Shown: piece after piece, positions 52,736-61,386 of the stretch
How positions within the stretch are numbered: position 1 is the stretch's first letter
Layout: each line of letters opens with the position of its first letter
Notes under the pieces: model-generated
The model's input: the letters and a program-made list of their open reading frames with translations, nothing else
Told to the model about the DNA's origin: nothing
Databases searched by the model: none
Program-made: the position numbers and the translations under genes
Origin: Streptomyces sp. MMG1121
GTDB taxonomy: Bacteria > Actinomycetota > Actinomycetes > Streptomycetales > Streptomycetaceae
Assembly: GCF_001280015.1 (NCBI RefSeq)
Contig: NZ_LGDV01000141.1
Span: 62,001 to 126,000, forward strand
DNA: 64,000 bases
Direction of reading: 5' to 3'

Positions 52736-53424
52736 CGTACGAGCCCCCTCTCGGCCGGGGCCTCGGCGAGCACGTGGCCCATGTCCCGTACCGCCTGCCA
52801 GGTGCCGCGCCAGGTGCCTGTCACTTTGGACACGCCGGTGCGCGGCCGGTAGGGCACGTCGTGTTCGGTGATGCGCCAGCCGGCGTCGGCCGCGCGGACC
52901 ACCATCTGCAGCGGATAGCCGCTGCGCCGGTCGGTGAGGTCCAGCGCGAGCAGTTCCGCGCGGCGCGCGGCGCGCAGCGGGCCCAGATCGTGCAGGCGCA
53001 GCCCGGTGCGCCGGCGCAGCATGCGGGCCAGGGCGAGGTTGCCCGCCCGGGCGTGCGCCGGCCAGGCGCCCCGCCCCTCGGGCCGGCGCCGGCCGAGGAC
53101 CAGGTCGGCCGCGCCGTCCCGGATCTCCCGTACGAAGGGTTCGAGCAGCGCGGGGTCGAGGGAGGCGTCGCAGTCGCAGAAGCACACGATGTCGCCGGTG
53201 GCCGCGGTCAGTCCGGCGTGGCAGGCGGCGCCGAAGCCGCGCCGCGGCTCGTGCACCACCGTCGCGCCGAGCGCGCGGGCGATGTCGGGGGAGCCGTCGG
53301 TGGAACCGTTGTCGACGACGAGAGCGCGCCAGCCGGCCGGGATCCGGCCGAGCACCCAGGGCAGGGCCTCGGCTTCGTCCAGGCAGGGCAGCACCACGTC
53401 GACGTCCGTGGAAGTGGTCGTCAC
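52732..53424 (-). CDS. Family 2 glycosyltransferase
   Basis: A 230-residue GT-A enzyme. DVVLPCLDEAEALPWVL, VVDNGSTDGSPDIAR and FCDCDASLDPALL give the nucleotide-sugar site, with DCDAS as the D-x-D-type metal motif. It lacks C-terminal membrane helices, so it resembles dolichyl-phosphate-sugar synthases of the short type, which would supply lipid-linked sugar to a GT-C enzyme such as the one at 48330. The GTG follows TAGGGT by 6 nt (leaderless pattern). Confidence 0.92.
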   Translation of the reverse strand: MTTTSTDVDVVLPCLDEAEALPWVLGRIPAGWRALVVDNGSTDGSPDIARALGATVVHEPRRGFGAACHAGLTAATGDIVCFCDCDASLDPALLEPFVREIRDGAADLVLGRRRPEGRGAWPAHARAGNLALARMLRRRTGLRLHDLGPLRAARRAELLALDLTDRRSGYPLQMVVRAADAGWRITEHDVPYRPRTGVSKVTGTWRGTWQAVRDMGHVLAEAPAERGLVR

Positions 53425-53535
53425 GGTCTCACCCTACGAACGACAATGGGGCATATCGGGCTTCAGGACCTTACGAAACGCGGACGCCGGGCCCCGTACC
53501 CCCGCGCGCTGACCTGGGAGTGCGACGCTGGAGGC

Positions 53536-54267
53536 ATGCAATCGCCGTACCCGCCCCACGGGGCCGAAGCCGCCGACGGGGCGGCCCGGGTCCTGGTCGT
53601 CGACGACGACCCGACCGTCGCCGAGGTCGTCACCGGATATCTGCACCGTGCCGGCTATGTGGTCGACCGTGCCGACGACGGCCCGACGGCCCTGATCCGT
53701 GCCGCCGCCCACCGCCCCGACCTCGTGGTGCTGGACCTGATGCTGCCCGGCATGGACGGCCTGGAGGTGTGCCGGCGGATGCGGGACGGCGGGCCCGTGC
53801 CGGTCATCATGCTCACCGCCCGCGGTGACGAGGACGACCGGATCCTGGGTCTGGAGGTCGGCGCCGACGACTACGTCACCAAGCCGTTCAGTCCCCGCGA
53901 GCTGGTCCTGCGCGTGGAGTCGGTGCTGCGTCGCAGCCGCCCCGTCCGCACCGGACACCGGCTGGCCGCGGCCGGACTCACCGTCGACCCCGACGCCCGC
54001 CGGGCCGCCAAGAACGGCATCGAACTCTCCCTCACTTTGCGGGAGTTCGACCTGCTGGCCTTCTTCCTGCGGCACCCGGCCCGCGCCTACAGCCGCGAGG
54101 ACCTGATGCGCGAGGTCTGGGGCTGGGACTTCGGCGACCTGTCGACCGTCACGGTCCACGTCCGCCGGCTGCGCGGCAAGGTCGAGGACGACCCGGCCCG
54201 CCCCCGTCTGATCCAGACCGTCTGGGGCGTCGGCTACCGCTTCGAACCCGGCGAGGCGGTGTCCTGA
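53536..54267 (+). CDS. OmpR-type response regulator
   Basis: A 243-residue regulator: receiver with acidic residues VVDDD (21-25), phospho-acceptor Asp67 (VVLDLMLPGMDGLEV) and switch Lys in DDYVTKPF; C-terminal winged helix (LTLREFDLLAFFLRHPARAYSREDLMREVWG, VTVHVRRLRGKVE). TGGAGG lies very close to the ATG. Followed by its kinase after 2 bp. It is divergent from the GT2 operon, a possible target. Confidence 0.94.
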   Translation: MQSPYPPHGAEAADGAARVLVVDDDPTVAEVVTGYLHRAGYVVDRADDGPTALIRAAAHRPDLVVLDLMLPGMDGLEVCRRMRDGGPVPVIMLTARGDEDDRILGLEVGADDYVTKPFSPRELVLRVESVLRRSRPVRTGHRLAAAGLTVDPDARRAAKNGIELSLTLREFDLLAFFLRHPARAYSREDLMREVWGWDFGDLSTVTVHVRRLRGKVEDDPARPRLIQTVWGVGYRFEPGEAVS

Positions 54268-54269
54268 CC

Positions 54270-55382
54270 ATGCGCGACACCCTCCTCATCGCCCTGTACG
54301 CCTTCGCCGGCGCCGCCGCCGCGGGGGTGGCGGGAGCGGGCGTGCTGCGGCTGATCCGGCGGCGCTCGCTCACCGCCTCCGTCGCCGTGGTCGCGGCGGT
54401 CGGCGTCGGCGCGATGCTCGCGGGCACGCTCGCCGTGGCCTGGGCGATGTTCCTGTCCTCGCACGACCTCACGGTCGTCACCACCGTGGTGGCGATGGCG
54501 GCCGTGGTCTCCCTGGCCACCGCGCTGCTCCTGGGCCGCTGGGTCGTCGCCCGCAGCCGTGAACTCGCCGATGCCGCCCGCTCGTTCGGCGACGCCGGTG
54601 CCTTCGCGGCCCCGCACGGTCCGGCCACCGCCGAACTGGACGCACTCAGCCGCGAGTTGGCCGCCACCAGCGCACGGCTCGCGGAATCCCGCGAGCGGGA
54701 GCGGGCGTTGGAGAAGTCCAGGCGCGAGCTGGTGGCCTGGATCTCCCACGATCTGCGCACCCCGCTCGCCGGACTGCGCGCCATGTCGGAGGCGCTGGAG
54801 GACGGCGTGGCCGCGGACCCCGACCGCTACCTCAAACAGATCCGCACCGAGGTCGAACGGCTCAACGACATGGTCGGCGACCTCTTCGAACTCTCCCGCA
54901 TCCACGCGGGCACCCTCCCGCTGAGCCCCTCCCGGATCTCCCTGTACGACCTCGTCGGCGACGCACTGGCGGGCGCCGACCCGCTCGCCCGCGAACACGG
55001 CGTACGACTGGTGGGCGACCGCGTCGAACCCGTACCGGTGGAGGTGGACGCCAAGGAGATGACCCGAGTCCTCGGCAACCTCCTGGTCAACGCCATCCGC
55101 CGGACCCCGCCGGACGGCACGGTCGCGATCGCCGCCGAACGTACGGCGGAGGGAGTCCTGCTGACCGTCACCGACGGCTGCGGCGGCATCCCCGAGGAGG
55201 ACCTGCCCCGGGTCTTCGACACCGGCTGGCGCGGCACGGACGCCCGCACACCCCCGGCCGGTGCGGGCCTCGGCCTGGCCATCGTCCGGGGCATCGTGGA
55301 GGCCCACGAGGGGCGGGCGAGCGTCCGCAACATTCCCGGCGGTTGCCGTTTCGAAGTGACTCTGCCCATTCCAACGGCGTAA
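54270..55382 (+). CDS. Sensor histidine kinase
   Basis: A 370-residue kinase with three N-terminal membrane segments (residues ~5-90), a HAMP-like linker (GRWVVARSRELADAARSFG), HisKA with His160 (ELVAWISHDLRTPLAGLRAM) and a HATPase (NLLVNAIRRTPPDGT N-box, DGCGGIPEEDLPRVFDTGWR, GAGLGLAIVRGIVEAHEG). Only a small extracytoplasmic loop is present. Coupled to the OmpR-type regulator upstream. Confidence 0.94.
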   Translation: MRDTLLIALYAFAGAAAAGVAGAGVLRLIRRRSLTASVAVVAAVGVGAMLAGTLAVAWAMFLSSHDLTVVTTVVAMAAVVSLATALLLGRWVVARSRELADAARSFGDAGAFAAPHGPATAELDALSRELAATSARLAESRERERALEKSRRELVAWISHDLRTPLAGLRAMSEALEDGVAADPDRYLKQIRTEVERLNDMVGDLFELSRIHAGTLPLSPSRISLYDLVGDALAGADPLAREHGVRLVGDRVEPVPVEVDAKEMTRVLGNLLVNAIRRTPPDGTVAIAAERTAEGVLLTVTDGCGGIPEEDLPRVFDTGWRGTDARTPPAGAGLGLAIVRGIVEAHEGRASVRNIPGGCRFEVTLPIPTA

Positions 55383-55535
55383 GGCGCGCCCATCGTTCCC
55401 GCTTCGCCTGTGACTCTTCCCTTGCTGGTCAGCCCTGTTCCGATCCCTCCTGATCGCCGCATACTCCCTCGTCGGCGCTCATGCCGGCCCGCCGCTCTGT
55501 CAGCAGGGCGGCGATCACCCATGGGGGAGTGACCG

Positions 55536-56777
55536 GTGTCAACAGTGGGTTCGTGGTTCGTCGCGCGTGGTGTTCTCCTGGAGCCGGGGCCCAGGCGGAC
55601 GCTCGCGACCGCCAGCTTCGTCAACATGCTCGGCAGCGGTGTGTTCATGCTGAGCGCCGCTGTCTTCCTCACTCGCTCCGTCGGGCTCTCCGTGGCGCAG
55701 GCCGGCCTCGGTATGGGGGTGGGAGCCGTGGTGGGGCTGCTCTCCGGGGTGCCCGTCGGCCGGATCGCCGACCGGCGCGGCCCGCGCGAGGTCTACCTGG
55801 TCACCCTGACCGTGCAGGCCGTGGCGATGGCGATGCTCGTCCTCGTCCACTCCTTCTGGCTGTTCACCGCGGTGATCTGTCTGACCGAACTCGCCGGCTC
55901 GGCCAGCCAGGCGGCCCGGGGGCCCGTCGTGCGCGGACTCTCCGGCGCCCGGCCCGCCCGGTTCCGCGCCTATCTGCGCGCCACCGTCAATCTGGCCTCC
56001 AGCATCGGTGCGCTGCTGGCCGCGCTCGTCATCCAGCTGGACAGCCGTGCCGGATACGTCTGTCTCGTCCTCGGCAACGCCCTCAGCTTCCTGGCGACCG
56101 CCGTCATCGTCAGCCGGCTGCCGTCCCTGCCGCCCGTCCCGGTTCCGCGCGCCGGCGGGCGCCGGTCGGCGCTGAAGGATCACCGCTACCTGGTGATCAC
56201 CGCACTCGACGGCGTCCTGTCGATGAACGGCTCCGTCCTGGTCTTCGCGCTGCCGCTGTGGATCGTCGGACACACCCACGCCCCCCGCTGGTTCACCGGT
56301 ACGAGCGTCCTCGTCAACACCGTCCTGGTGATCTTCTTGCAGGTCAGGGTCAGTCGCGGTATCGACACCGACACCGCCGCCGCACGAGCCTGGCGCCGGG
56401 CGGGCTGGGCCTTTCTCGCCGGGATGTCCCTCATCGGCCTCGCCGCCGGGATGTCCGCCTGGGGTGCCGTCCTGCTGGTCCTGGCCGGGGTGGCCGTGCA
56501 CACCCTCGGTGAACTCCTCTATGCGGCGGGCTCGTTCGAGCTGCGCTACAGCCTCGCCCCGGCGCACGCGCAGGGCGAGTACTCGGGGGTCTTCCGCTTC
56601 GGAAGCGGTGTGGCGAGCGTCGTCGCGCCCTCCGTGCTGGCCCTGCTCTGTCTCGACGGCGGGATGCTCGGCTGGCTGGTGATGGGCGCGGTCTTCCTGA
56701 GCACGGGGCTCGTGGCGCCCTCGGTGGTCCGCTGGGCGCAACAGCCCCGGCCGCGGTTGGCGGTGACCAGCGGATGA
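55536..56777 (+). CDS. MFS transporter
   Basis: A 413-residue major facilitator with about 12 membrane segments. The A-type motif GRIADRRGPREVYLVTLTVQAVAMAMLVL lies between helices 2 and 3, and a basic central loop (RAGGRRSALKDHRYLVITAL) divides the halves. Likely a drug or metabolite exporter. The GTG lies 154 bp after the kinase, with GGGGGAG 12 nt upstream. Confidence 0.9.
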   Translation: MSTVGSWFVARGVLLEPGPRRTLATASFVNMLGSGVFMLSAAVFLTRSVGLSVAQAGLGMGVGAVVGLLSGVPVGRIADRRGPREVYLVTLTVQAVAMAMLVLVHSFWLFTAVICLTELAGSASQAARGPVVRGLSGARPARFRAYLRATVNLASSIGALLAALVIQLDSRAGYVCLVLGNALSFLATAVIVSRLPSLPPVPVPRAGGRRSALKDHRYLVITALDGVLSMNGSVLVFALPLWIVGHTHAPRWFTGTSVLVNTVLVIFLQVRVSRGIDTDTAAARAWRRAGWAFLAGMSLIGLAAGMSAWGAVLLVLAGVAVHTLGELLYAAGSFELRYSLAPAHAQGEYSGVFRFGSGVASVVAPSVLALLCLDGGMLGWLVMGAVFLSTGLVAPSVVRWAQQPRPRLAVTSG

Positions 56778-56811
56778 CCTTCCGAGCGGCCACATCCCCG
56801 CCCGCCCGCGT

Positions 56812-57813
56812 TCATGCCTCGCGCAGCTCGGCCTTCGCGAACTCCCGCATCCCCTCCGCGAACCCGATCTGCGGCTTCCAGCCCAGCGCGGCCCGCAGGC
56901 GGGAGGAGTCCGCGGTGATGTGCCGTACGTCGCCCAGCCGGTACTCCCCGGTGATCACCGGCTGGGGACCGCCGTAGGCGTCGGCCAGTGCCCGGGCCAT
57001 CTCGCCGACGGTGTGCGGTTCACCGCTGCCGGTGTTGTACACCGTGAGGACGCCCGGGGTCGCTTCCGACTCCAGTGCCGCCAGGTTCGCCTCCGCCACG
57101 TCCCGCACATGGACGAAGTCCCGCCGCTGGCGTCCGTCCTCGAACACCCGGGGGGCCGCACCGCGGGCGAGTGCCGAGCGGAAGAAGGACGCGACCCCGG
57201 CGTACGGGGTGTCCCGCGGCATCCCGGGGCCGTACACGTTGTGGTAGCGCAGGGACACCGCCGACCCGCCCGTGCTGCGGGCCCAGGCGGCGGCCAGGTG
57301 TTCCTGGGCGAGCTTGGTCGCCGCGTACACGTTGCGAGGATCGGCCGGGGCGTCCTCGCCGACCAGACCGGGGCTCAGCTCGGCCCCGCAGCGCGGGCAC
57401 ACGGGCTCGAACCGGGCCGCGTCGAGGTCGGTGACGGTCCGGGGGCCGCGGCGTACGACCCCGTGCCGGGGGCATGCGTAACGGCCCTCGCCGTAGACCA
57501 CCATGGACCCCGCCAGCACGAGGTGCCGTACGCCTGCCTCCGCCATGGCCGCGACGAGTACGGCGGTGCCCAGGTCGTTGCGCGAGACGTACTCCGCGGC
57601 GTCGGCGACACCGTTGCCGAGCCCGACCATCGCCGCCTGGTGGCAGACGGCATCCACCCCCGCCAGTGCCCGGGCGACCGAGGCCGGAGCGCGTACGTCC
57701 GCGCCGGGATCCGCCCGGACGTCGTAGACGAGCGGCTCGTGCCCGCTCGCCCGCAGCGCCTCGACGACATGGGACCCGATGAACCCGGCACCGCCGGTGA
57801 CCAGTACACGCAT
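56812..57813 (-). CDS. NAD-dependent epimerase/dehydratase with Cys-rich insert
   Basis: A 333-residue extended SDR: GGAGFIGSHVVEAL (NAD motif), LAGSMVVYGEG and YAATK (catalytic Tyr and Lys). Between these motifs sits a ~45-residue insert with ACPRHG and VCPRCGAEL, three Cys plus His suited to bind zinc, as in some dTDP-L-rhamnose 4-epimerases. It probably converts a nucleotide sugar for the glycosyltransferases in the neighbourhood. The ATG follows TAGCGT by 6 nt (leaderless). Confidence 0.92.
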   Translation of the reverse strand: MRVLVTGGAGFIGSHVVEALRASGHEPLVYDVRADPGADVRAPASVARALAGVDAVCHQAAMVGLGNGVADAAEYVSRNDLGTAVLVAAMAEAGVRHLVLAGSMVVYGEGRYACPRHGVVRRGPRTVTDLDAARFEPVCPRCGAELSPGLVGEDAPADPRNVYAATKLAQEHLAAAWARSTGGSAVSLRYHNVYGPGMPRDTPYAGVASFFRSALARGAAPRVFEDGRQRRDFVHVRDVAEANLAALESEATPGVLTVYNTGSGEPHTVGEMARALADAYGGPQPVITGEYRLGDVRHITADSSRLRAALGWKPQIGFAEGMREFAKAELREA

Positions 57814-57906
57814 ACCCTCACGCTAGACGCGGCCGGCCCCGCCACCGGGTGACACGGCCGGTACGTCATCACTCCGTAAGGGGCGGCGGACCGGCGCCGC
57901 CGCGCG

Positions 57907-58050
57907 TCAGGTTCGGTTGCGGCGGCCCCGGCGCCGCAGTTCCTTCCCGCGCTGTCGTGCCCGCTTCGCCCCGGCCCGCTCGAACTCCTTGTACGCGCCG
58001 GCCGGAACGGCCCAGGCACCCGGCAGCAGCTCGGGCCGGGCGATCCGCAA
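57907..58050 (-). pseudogene. Small protein fragment, no proper start
   Basis: A minus-strand frame reads LRIARPELLPGAWAVPAGAY followed by KEFERAGAKRARQRGKELRRRG and a stop. Codon third positions and the basic, helical end look genuine, but the only start is a TTG at 58050 with a weak GAGGG before it, and an in-frame stop lies 10 codons further up. It is either a TTG-started 47-residue protein or the 3' end of a lost gene. Confidence 0.35.
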
Positions 58051-58092
58051 CCCTCTGCCGGGCCCCGGTTCGTGAGTGTTTCAAGAATTTCT

Positions 58093-58107
58093 GTCAACAA
58101 CGTTGAC
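58093..58107. promoter_or_regulatory. GTCAAC-AAC-GTTGAC palindrome
   Basis: Perfect 6-bp inverted repeat with 3-bp spacer, about 195 bp upstream of the lipase ATG; its right half overlaps a TTGACT -35-like box. Possible operator. Confidence 0.4.
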
Positions 58108-58301
58108 TCCGTAGCCGGGTGACCGCACATTACCTATCAGTAGAACCCTGAAGTAACCCTAGATGTACCCCCAGTTGCCCTTCTTGTTCCGGCACCTCCC
58201 CTTGCTCCGAGCCGCCGCTTTCTCGTGCACCAGCACACGCGCGGGCACCGTCAGGCCCGCCTGCTCCGTGTCCCCACCCCGAGAAGAGGGAGCACCCGCC
58301 C

Positions 58302-59168
58302 ATGCCTGCCCTGCGCCGTGCCATCGCCGCGACATCCGCACTCGCCGGGGCGCTGGCCCTCGGTCTCACCGCCGCGCCCGCCCAGGCCACGACACCCCTG
58401 AACTACGCCGCCCTCGGCGACAGCTACAGCGCCGCCTCCGGTGTCCTCCCGGTCGACCTCGGCAATCTGCTCTGCCTGCGCTCCACCGCGAACTATCCGC
58501 ACGTCATCGCCGCCCGCACCGGCGCGCGGCTCACGGACGTCACCTGTGGAGCCGCCCAGACCAAGGACTTCACCGGTTCCCAGTACCCCGGGGTCGCCCC
58601 GCAGACGGACGCCGTCACCCCGGACACCGACCTGGTGACGCTGACGATCGGCGGGAACGACAACGGCACCTTCATCAACGCCATACTGGACTGCGGTACC
58701 GCGGGGATCCTCAGCGGAGGCAAGGGCAGTCCGTGCAAGGACAAGTACGGCACGTCCTTCGACGACGCGATCGACGCGAACACCTACCCCGCGCTGAAGA
58801 ACGCGCTGGGCGCCGTACGGGCCAAGGCGCCGGGCGCCCGGGTGGCGGTGCTCGGGTACCCGTGGATCACGCCCGCCGAGGCCGACCCGTCCTGCTTCGC
58901 CCAGCTGCCGATCGCCACCGGTGACGTGCCGTATCTGCACGACCTGCAGGCCCATCTCAACGCCCTGGTCGAGCGCGCCGCCGAGGAGACCGGGGCGACG
59001 TACGTCGACTTCTCCCGGGTGTCCGCGGGGCACGACGCATGCCAGGCCATCGGCACACGGTGGATCGAGCCGCTGCTGTTCGGGACGAACGTCGTGCCCG
59101 TCCACCCCAACGCGCTCGGTGAGCGGCGCATGGCCGAGCGGACCATGAGCGTCCTCGGCCTCGGCTGA
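58302..59168 (+). CDS. Secreted SGNH/GDSL lipase
   Basis: A 288-residue exported esterase/lipase. Signal peptide ~1-29 (ends AQA). The catalytic Ser41 is in ALGDSYSAASG (block I), block III is LTIGGNDNGTF, and the His is in VVPVHPNALGERRM. Several Cys (LLCLRS, VTCGAA, LDCGTAG, SPCKDK, PSCFA, HDACQAIG) could form the three disulfides seen in Streptomyces SGNH lipases. AAGAGGGAG lies about 9 nt before the ATG. Confidence 0.94.
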   Translation: MPALRRAIAATSALAGALALGLTAAPAQATTPLNYAALGDSYSAASGVLPVDLGNLLCLRSTANYPHVIAARTGARLTDVTCGAAQTKDFTGSQYPGVAPQTDAVTPDTDLVTLTIGGNDNGTFINAILDCGTAGILSGGKGSPCKDKYGTSFDDAIDANTYPALKNALGAVRAKAPGARVAVLGYPWITPAEADPSCFAQLPIATGDVPYLHDLQAHLNALVERAAEETGATYVDFSRVSAGHDACQAIGTRWIEPLLFGTNVVPVHPNALGERRMAERTMSVLGLG

Positions 59169-59190
59169 CCGCCCCCCGACGACCTCGAGG

Positions 59191-59337
59191 TCAGGCCCGT
59201 GCGCCGCCGTCCACCCTCAGCACCGTGCCGGTCACGAAGGAGACACGGTCGCTCGGCAGCCAAGCGGCGGCCTCGGCGATCTCCTCGGGGCCGGCCGCGC
59301 GGCGCAGCGGTGTCAGGGCCGTGAGCCGGTCCTGGAG
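59191..59337 (-). pseudogene. 3' fragment of an SDR gene
   Basis: The minus strand reads [20 protein letters not shown], continues to a [16 protein letters not shown] end and stops at 59191. This is the typical last ~48 residues of a short-chain dehydrogenase. Nothing upstream (to higher coordinates) continues the gene: the sequence switches at about 59338 to the interior of an opposite-strand gene. So the 5' four fifths are gone. Confidence 0.75.
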
Positions 59338-59339
59338 AC

Positions 59340-59951
59340 CGGGGGACTCCTCTTCTGCTGGCCCGCGCCCCGCCGGGCCCGCCGCCCGGACCCTCGCGCG
59401 AGGCGCGGCAGAGCATCCTCGACCTGGTGCACCGGCTGCCGCGGTTCGCCGCCTTAGTGACCTCCGCGAGGCTGGAGGTGCTCGCCTGGAACCGGCTGGC
59501 GGCCGGCCTCATGGAGGACTTCTCGGCCCTGCCCCGACGCGATCGCAACCTGGCACGCCGGGCCTTGCCCGGATCGCGCCCCGGCGGGCGGCGGCTGTAC
59601 GGCGTGTCCGACGCCGACGCCTTCGCCCGCCGTGTGGCCCGGCGGCTGCGCACCGCCGCCGCCCGGTATCCGGACGACTCCGAGATGACCGCGCTGACCG
59701 GTGAACTCCTCACCGGCAGCGATGAGTTCGCGAGGCTGTGGGCCTGTCACGACGTGGATGTGGAACCCACCCCGCGCCAGACGTTCCAGCACCCGCTGGT
59801 CGGGCCGGGCACCGTGAACCGCGACGCCCTCGACCTCACCGACCGGGACCAGCAGGTCGTGATCTACACCGCCGGCCCCGGCTCGCCCTCCGAGGAGGCG
59901 CTCCGGCTGCCGGCGGTCATCGGCACCCAGCGCATGGACGCGTCCCGCTGA
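59340..59951 (+). pseudogene. 3' part of an MmyB-like XRE regulator
   Basis: The plus frame up to 59951 encodes the MmyB-type ligand-binding domain: [92 protein letters not shown]. The N-terminal XRE helix-turn-helix (about 90 residues) is missing, and the coding phase enters from the SDR fragment at about 59340. A GTG at 59427 could start a 174-residue product, but without DNA-binding domain. Confidence 0.75.
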
Positions 59952-59975
59952 TCCCGTCCCCGTCGGCCGGGTGGG

Positions 59976-61382
59976 TCAGCTCCGCTGGAAGAACTCCACC
60001 TCGGCGACCGCGACATGACGCTGCCCGGTGAGTCCCGTGACCGACCCCAGTTTCAGCCGCACCTTCACCACGTCGTCGATCCCGGTCACGACGGTCTGCG
60101 TTCCCGGCTTGTCGCTGAGGTCGATCTCCTTGCGGTGCACCGTGCCGTCCGCCGACGTGACCTCCATGTCCATCCGGAGCGCACGCGCCTCACGGGCGTA
60201 GTCCTCCGGCGCCAACGACGCTCCGTTCGTGATGATGAGGTCGACCATCCGGAACGGTTTGCCGAAGGTGTACGTGATCGAGGCCCCCGGTCCGGGCGTG
60301 CCCCAGTAGCGGTTGTTGAGCCCGTCCGTGGTGTTCTTCGCAGGATGCCCGGGCACTTCGGCGCTCGCGTGGACGGCCACCGGCGTGACGGCCTTGACGC
60401 CGCTGAGCTTGTCCCGGGTGTCCTCGAACAGGGCGCGCCCGGCGGGCAGCAGGAAGAACCCGCCCACGCACAGTGCCAGGACCACGGCCAGCGTCACCAG
60501 AACCCGGATCCACCGCCCGGATCCCGCCCGCACCTGGCGCCGGAACGGCCAGATCGTTCGCCACCAGGGAAGCGGAGCGTGGTTCGTCGACGGAGTGAGG
60601 GGGCTGGCGCAGCGGCGGCAGAACCGGCGGTCCGGCGGATTGGGCGTGCCGCACACCGGGCACGGCACCCCGGACACCTCCTGCGGCGCCGCCACCGGCC
60701 GGACGACGGGACGCGCCGCGACCGGCTTCGCCGGCTGCACGGGCCCGATGGCCTCGGGCTGCGGCGCAGCGGGCGCCGGAGTCTGCGGGGCCGGAGTCTG
60801 CGGGGCAGGAGCTTGCGGCGCCGGAGCCTGTGGCGCCGCAGCTTCTGGGGCGGGGGCGGCCGGTGACGCCGGAGCGGGTGTGGTGGGGCGGGCCGGTGGC
60901 GCCGTGGTGCGTCGGCTGCCGGCGCCGTCCTCCTCCGTACGGTGTTCCTCGCCGCCGGTGTCGACGGCGGGCGTCGAACTCCCCTCTGCCGCACGGCTGT
61001 TGCCACCCGGCGAAGCGTCCGTGCCCGGCGCTGCCGGTGCCGGAACCGCCGGGGCCGCGGCGGCCCGCCGCGGCTCGGGCGCCGTGCCTTCGGGGGCCGC
61101 ACCGCTCGTGCCCTCCGCAGCCCGCCGGGCTTGCCCGGTCAGCCTCGTCCGCAGGGACGACGAACGGGGCGCCGCAGGCGGTGACGCGGGGGACGCCGTA
61201 GCAGGGGGAGGGGCAGGTTCCTCGGCCGGTGGGGCGGGCGGCTCCGGCGTGGCCGGCGACGGGGCCGACGTCGCGGACGACCCCCCCGAACGACCCTCGG
61301 ACCAGCCCAGGTACGACCCGCAGTTGCTGCAGAAGTCGTCATCGGGATCGTTGGACGCCCCGCACACGGGACAGGCGCGCAT
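59976..61382 (-). CDS. Membrane-anchored zinc-ribbon / NADase-type glycan-binding protein
   Basis: A 468-residue protein at the end of the contractile-injection-system genes. Zinc ribbon 1 has Cys4, 7, 18, 21 (CPVCGASNDPDDDFCSNC); a ~215-residue Pro/Ala linker with APQTP repeats follows; ribbon 2 has Cys241, 244, 255, 258; one membrane helix lies at ~292-312 (VLVTLAVVLALCVGGFFLL); the last ~140 residues are a discoidin-like, NADase-type glycan-binding domain (NTTDGLNNRYWGT ... VAVAEVEFF). Ribbons are thus cytoplasmic and the glycan-binding domain outside. GGGAGGTGA precedes the ATG; only 4 bp separate it from the tail-protein gene. Confidence 0.88.
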   Translation of the reverse strand: MRACPVCGASNDPDDDFCSNCGSYLGWSEGRSGGSSATSAPSPATPEPPAPPAEEPAPPPATASPASPPAAPRSSSLRTRLTGQARRAAEGTSGAAPEGTAPEPRRAAAAPAVPAPAAPGTDASPGGNSRAAEGSSTPAVDTGGEEHRTEEDGAGSRRTTAPPARPTTPAPASPAAPAPEAAAPQAPAPQAPAPQTPAPQTPAPAAPQPEAIGPVQPAKPVAARPVVRPVAAPQEVSGVPCPVCGTPNPPDRRFCRRCASPLTPSTNHAPLPWWRTIWPFRRQVRAGSGRWIRVLVTLAVVLALCVGGFFLLPAGRALFEDTRDKLSGVKAVTPVAVHASAEVPGHPAKNTTDGLNNRYWGTPGPGASITYTFGKPFRMVDLIITNGASLAPEDYAREARALRMDMEVTSADGTVHRKEIDLSDKPGTQTVVTGIDDVVKVRLKLGSVTGLTGQRHVAVAEVEFFQRS

Positions 61383-61386
61383 GACG

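Larger units (their letters stand above)
57814..58301. other. 488-bp gap: promoter of the lipase and a small ORF remnant
   Basis: The left part carries a 47-codon minus frame (57907-58050, listed separately). The right part is AT-rich with GTCAAC-AAC-GTTGAC (58093-58107) and TTGACT (58103-58108), and leads into the lipase start with an AGAAGAGGGAG motif at 58282-58292. Confidence 0.4.
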
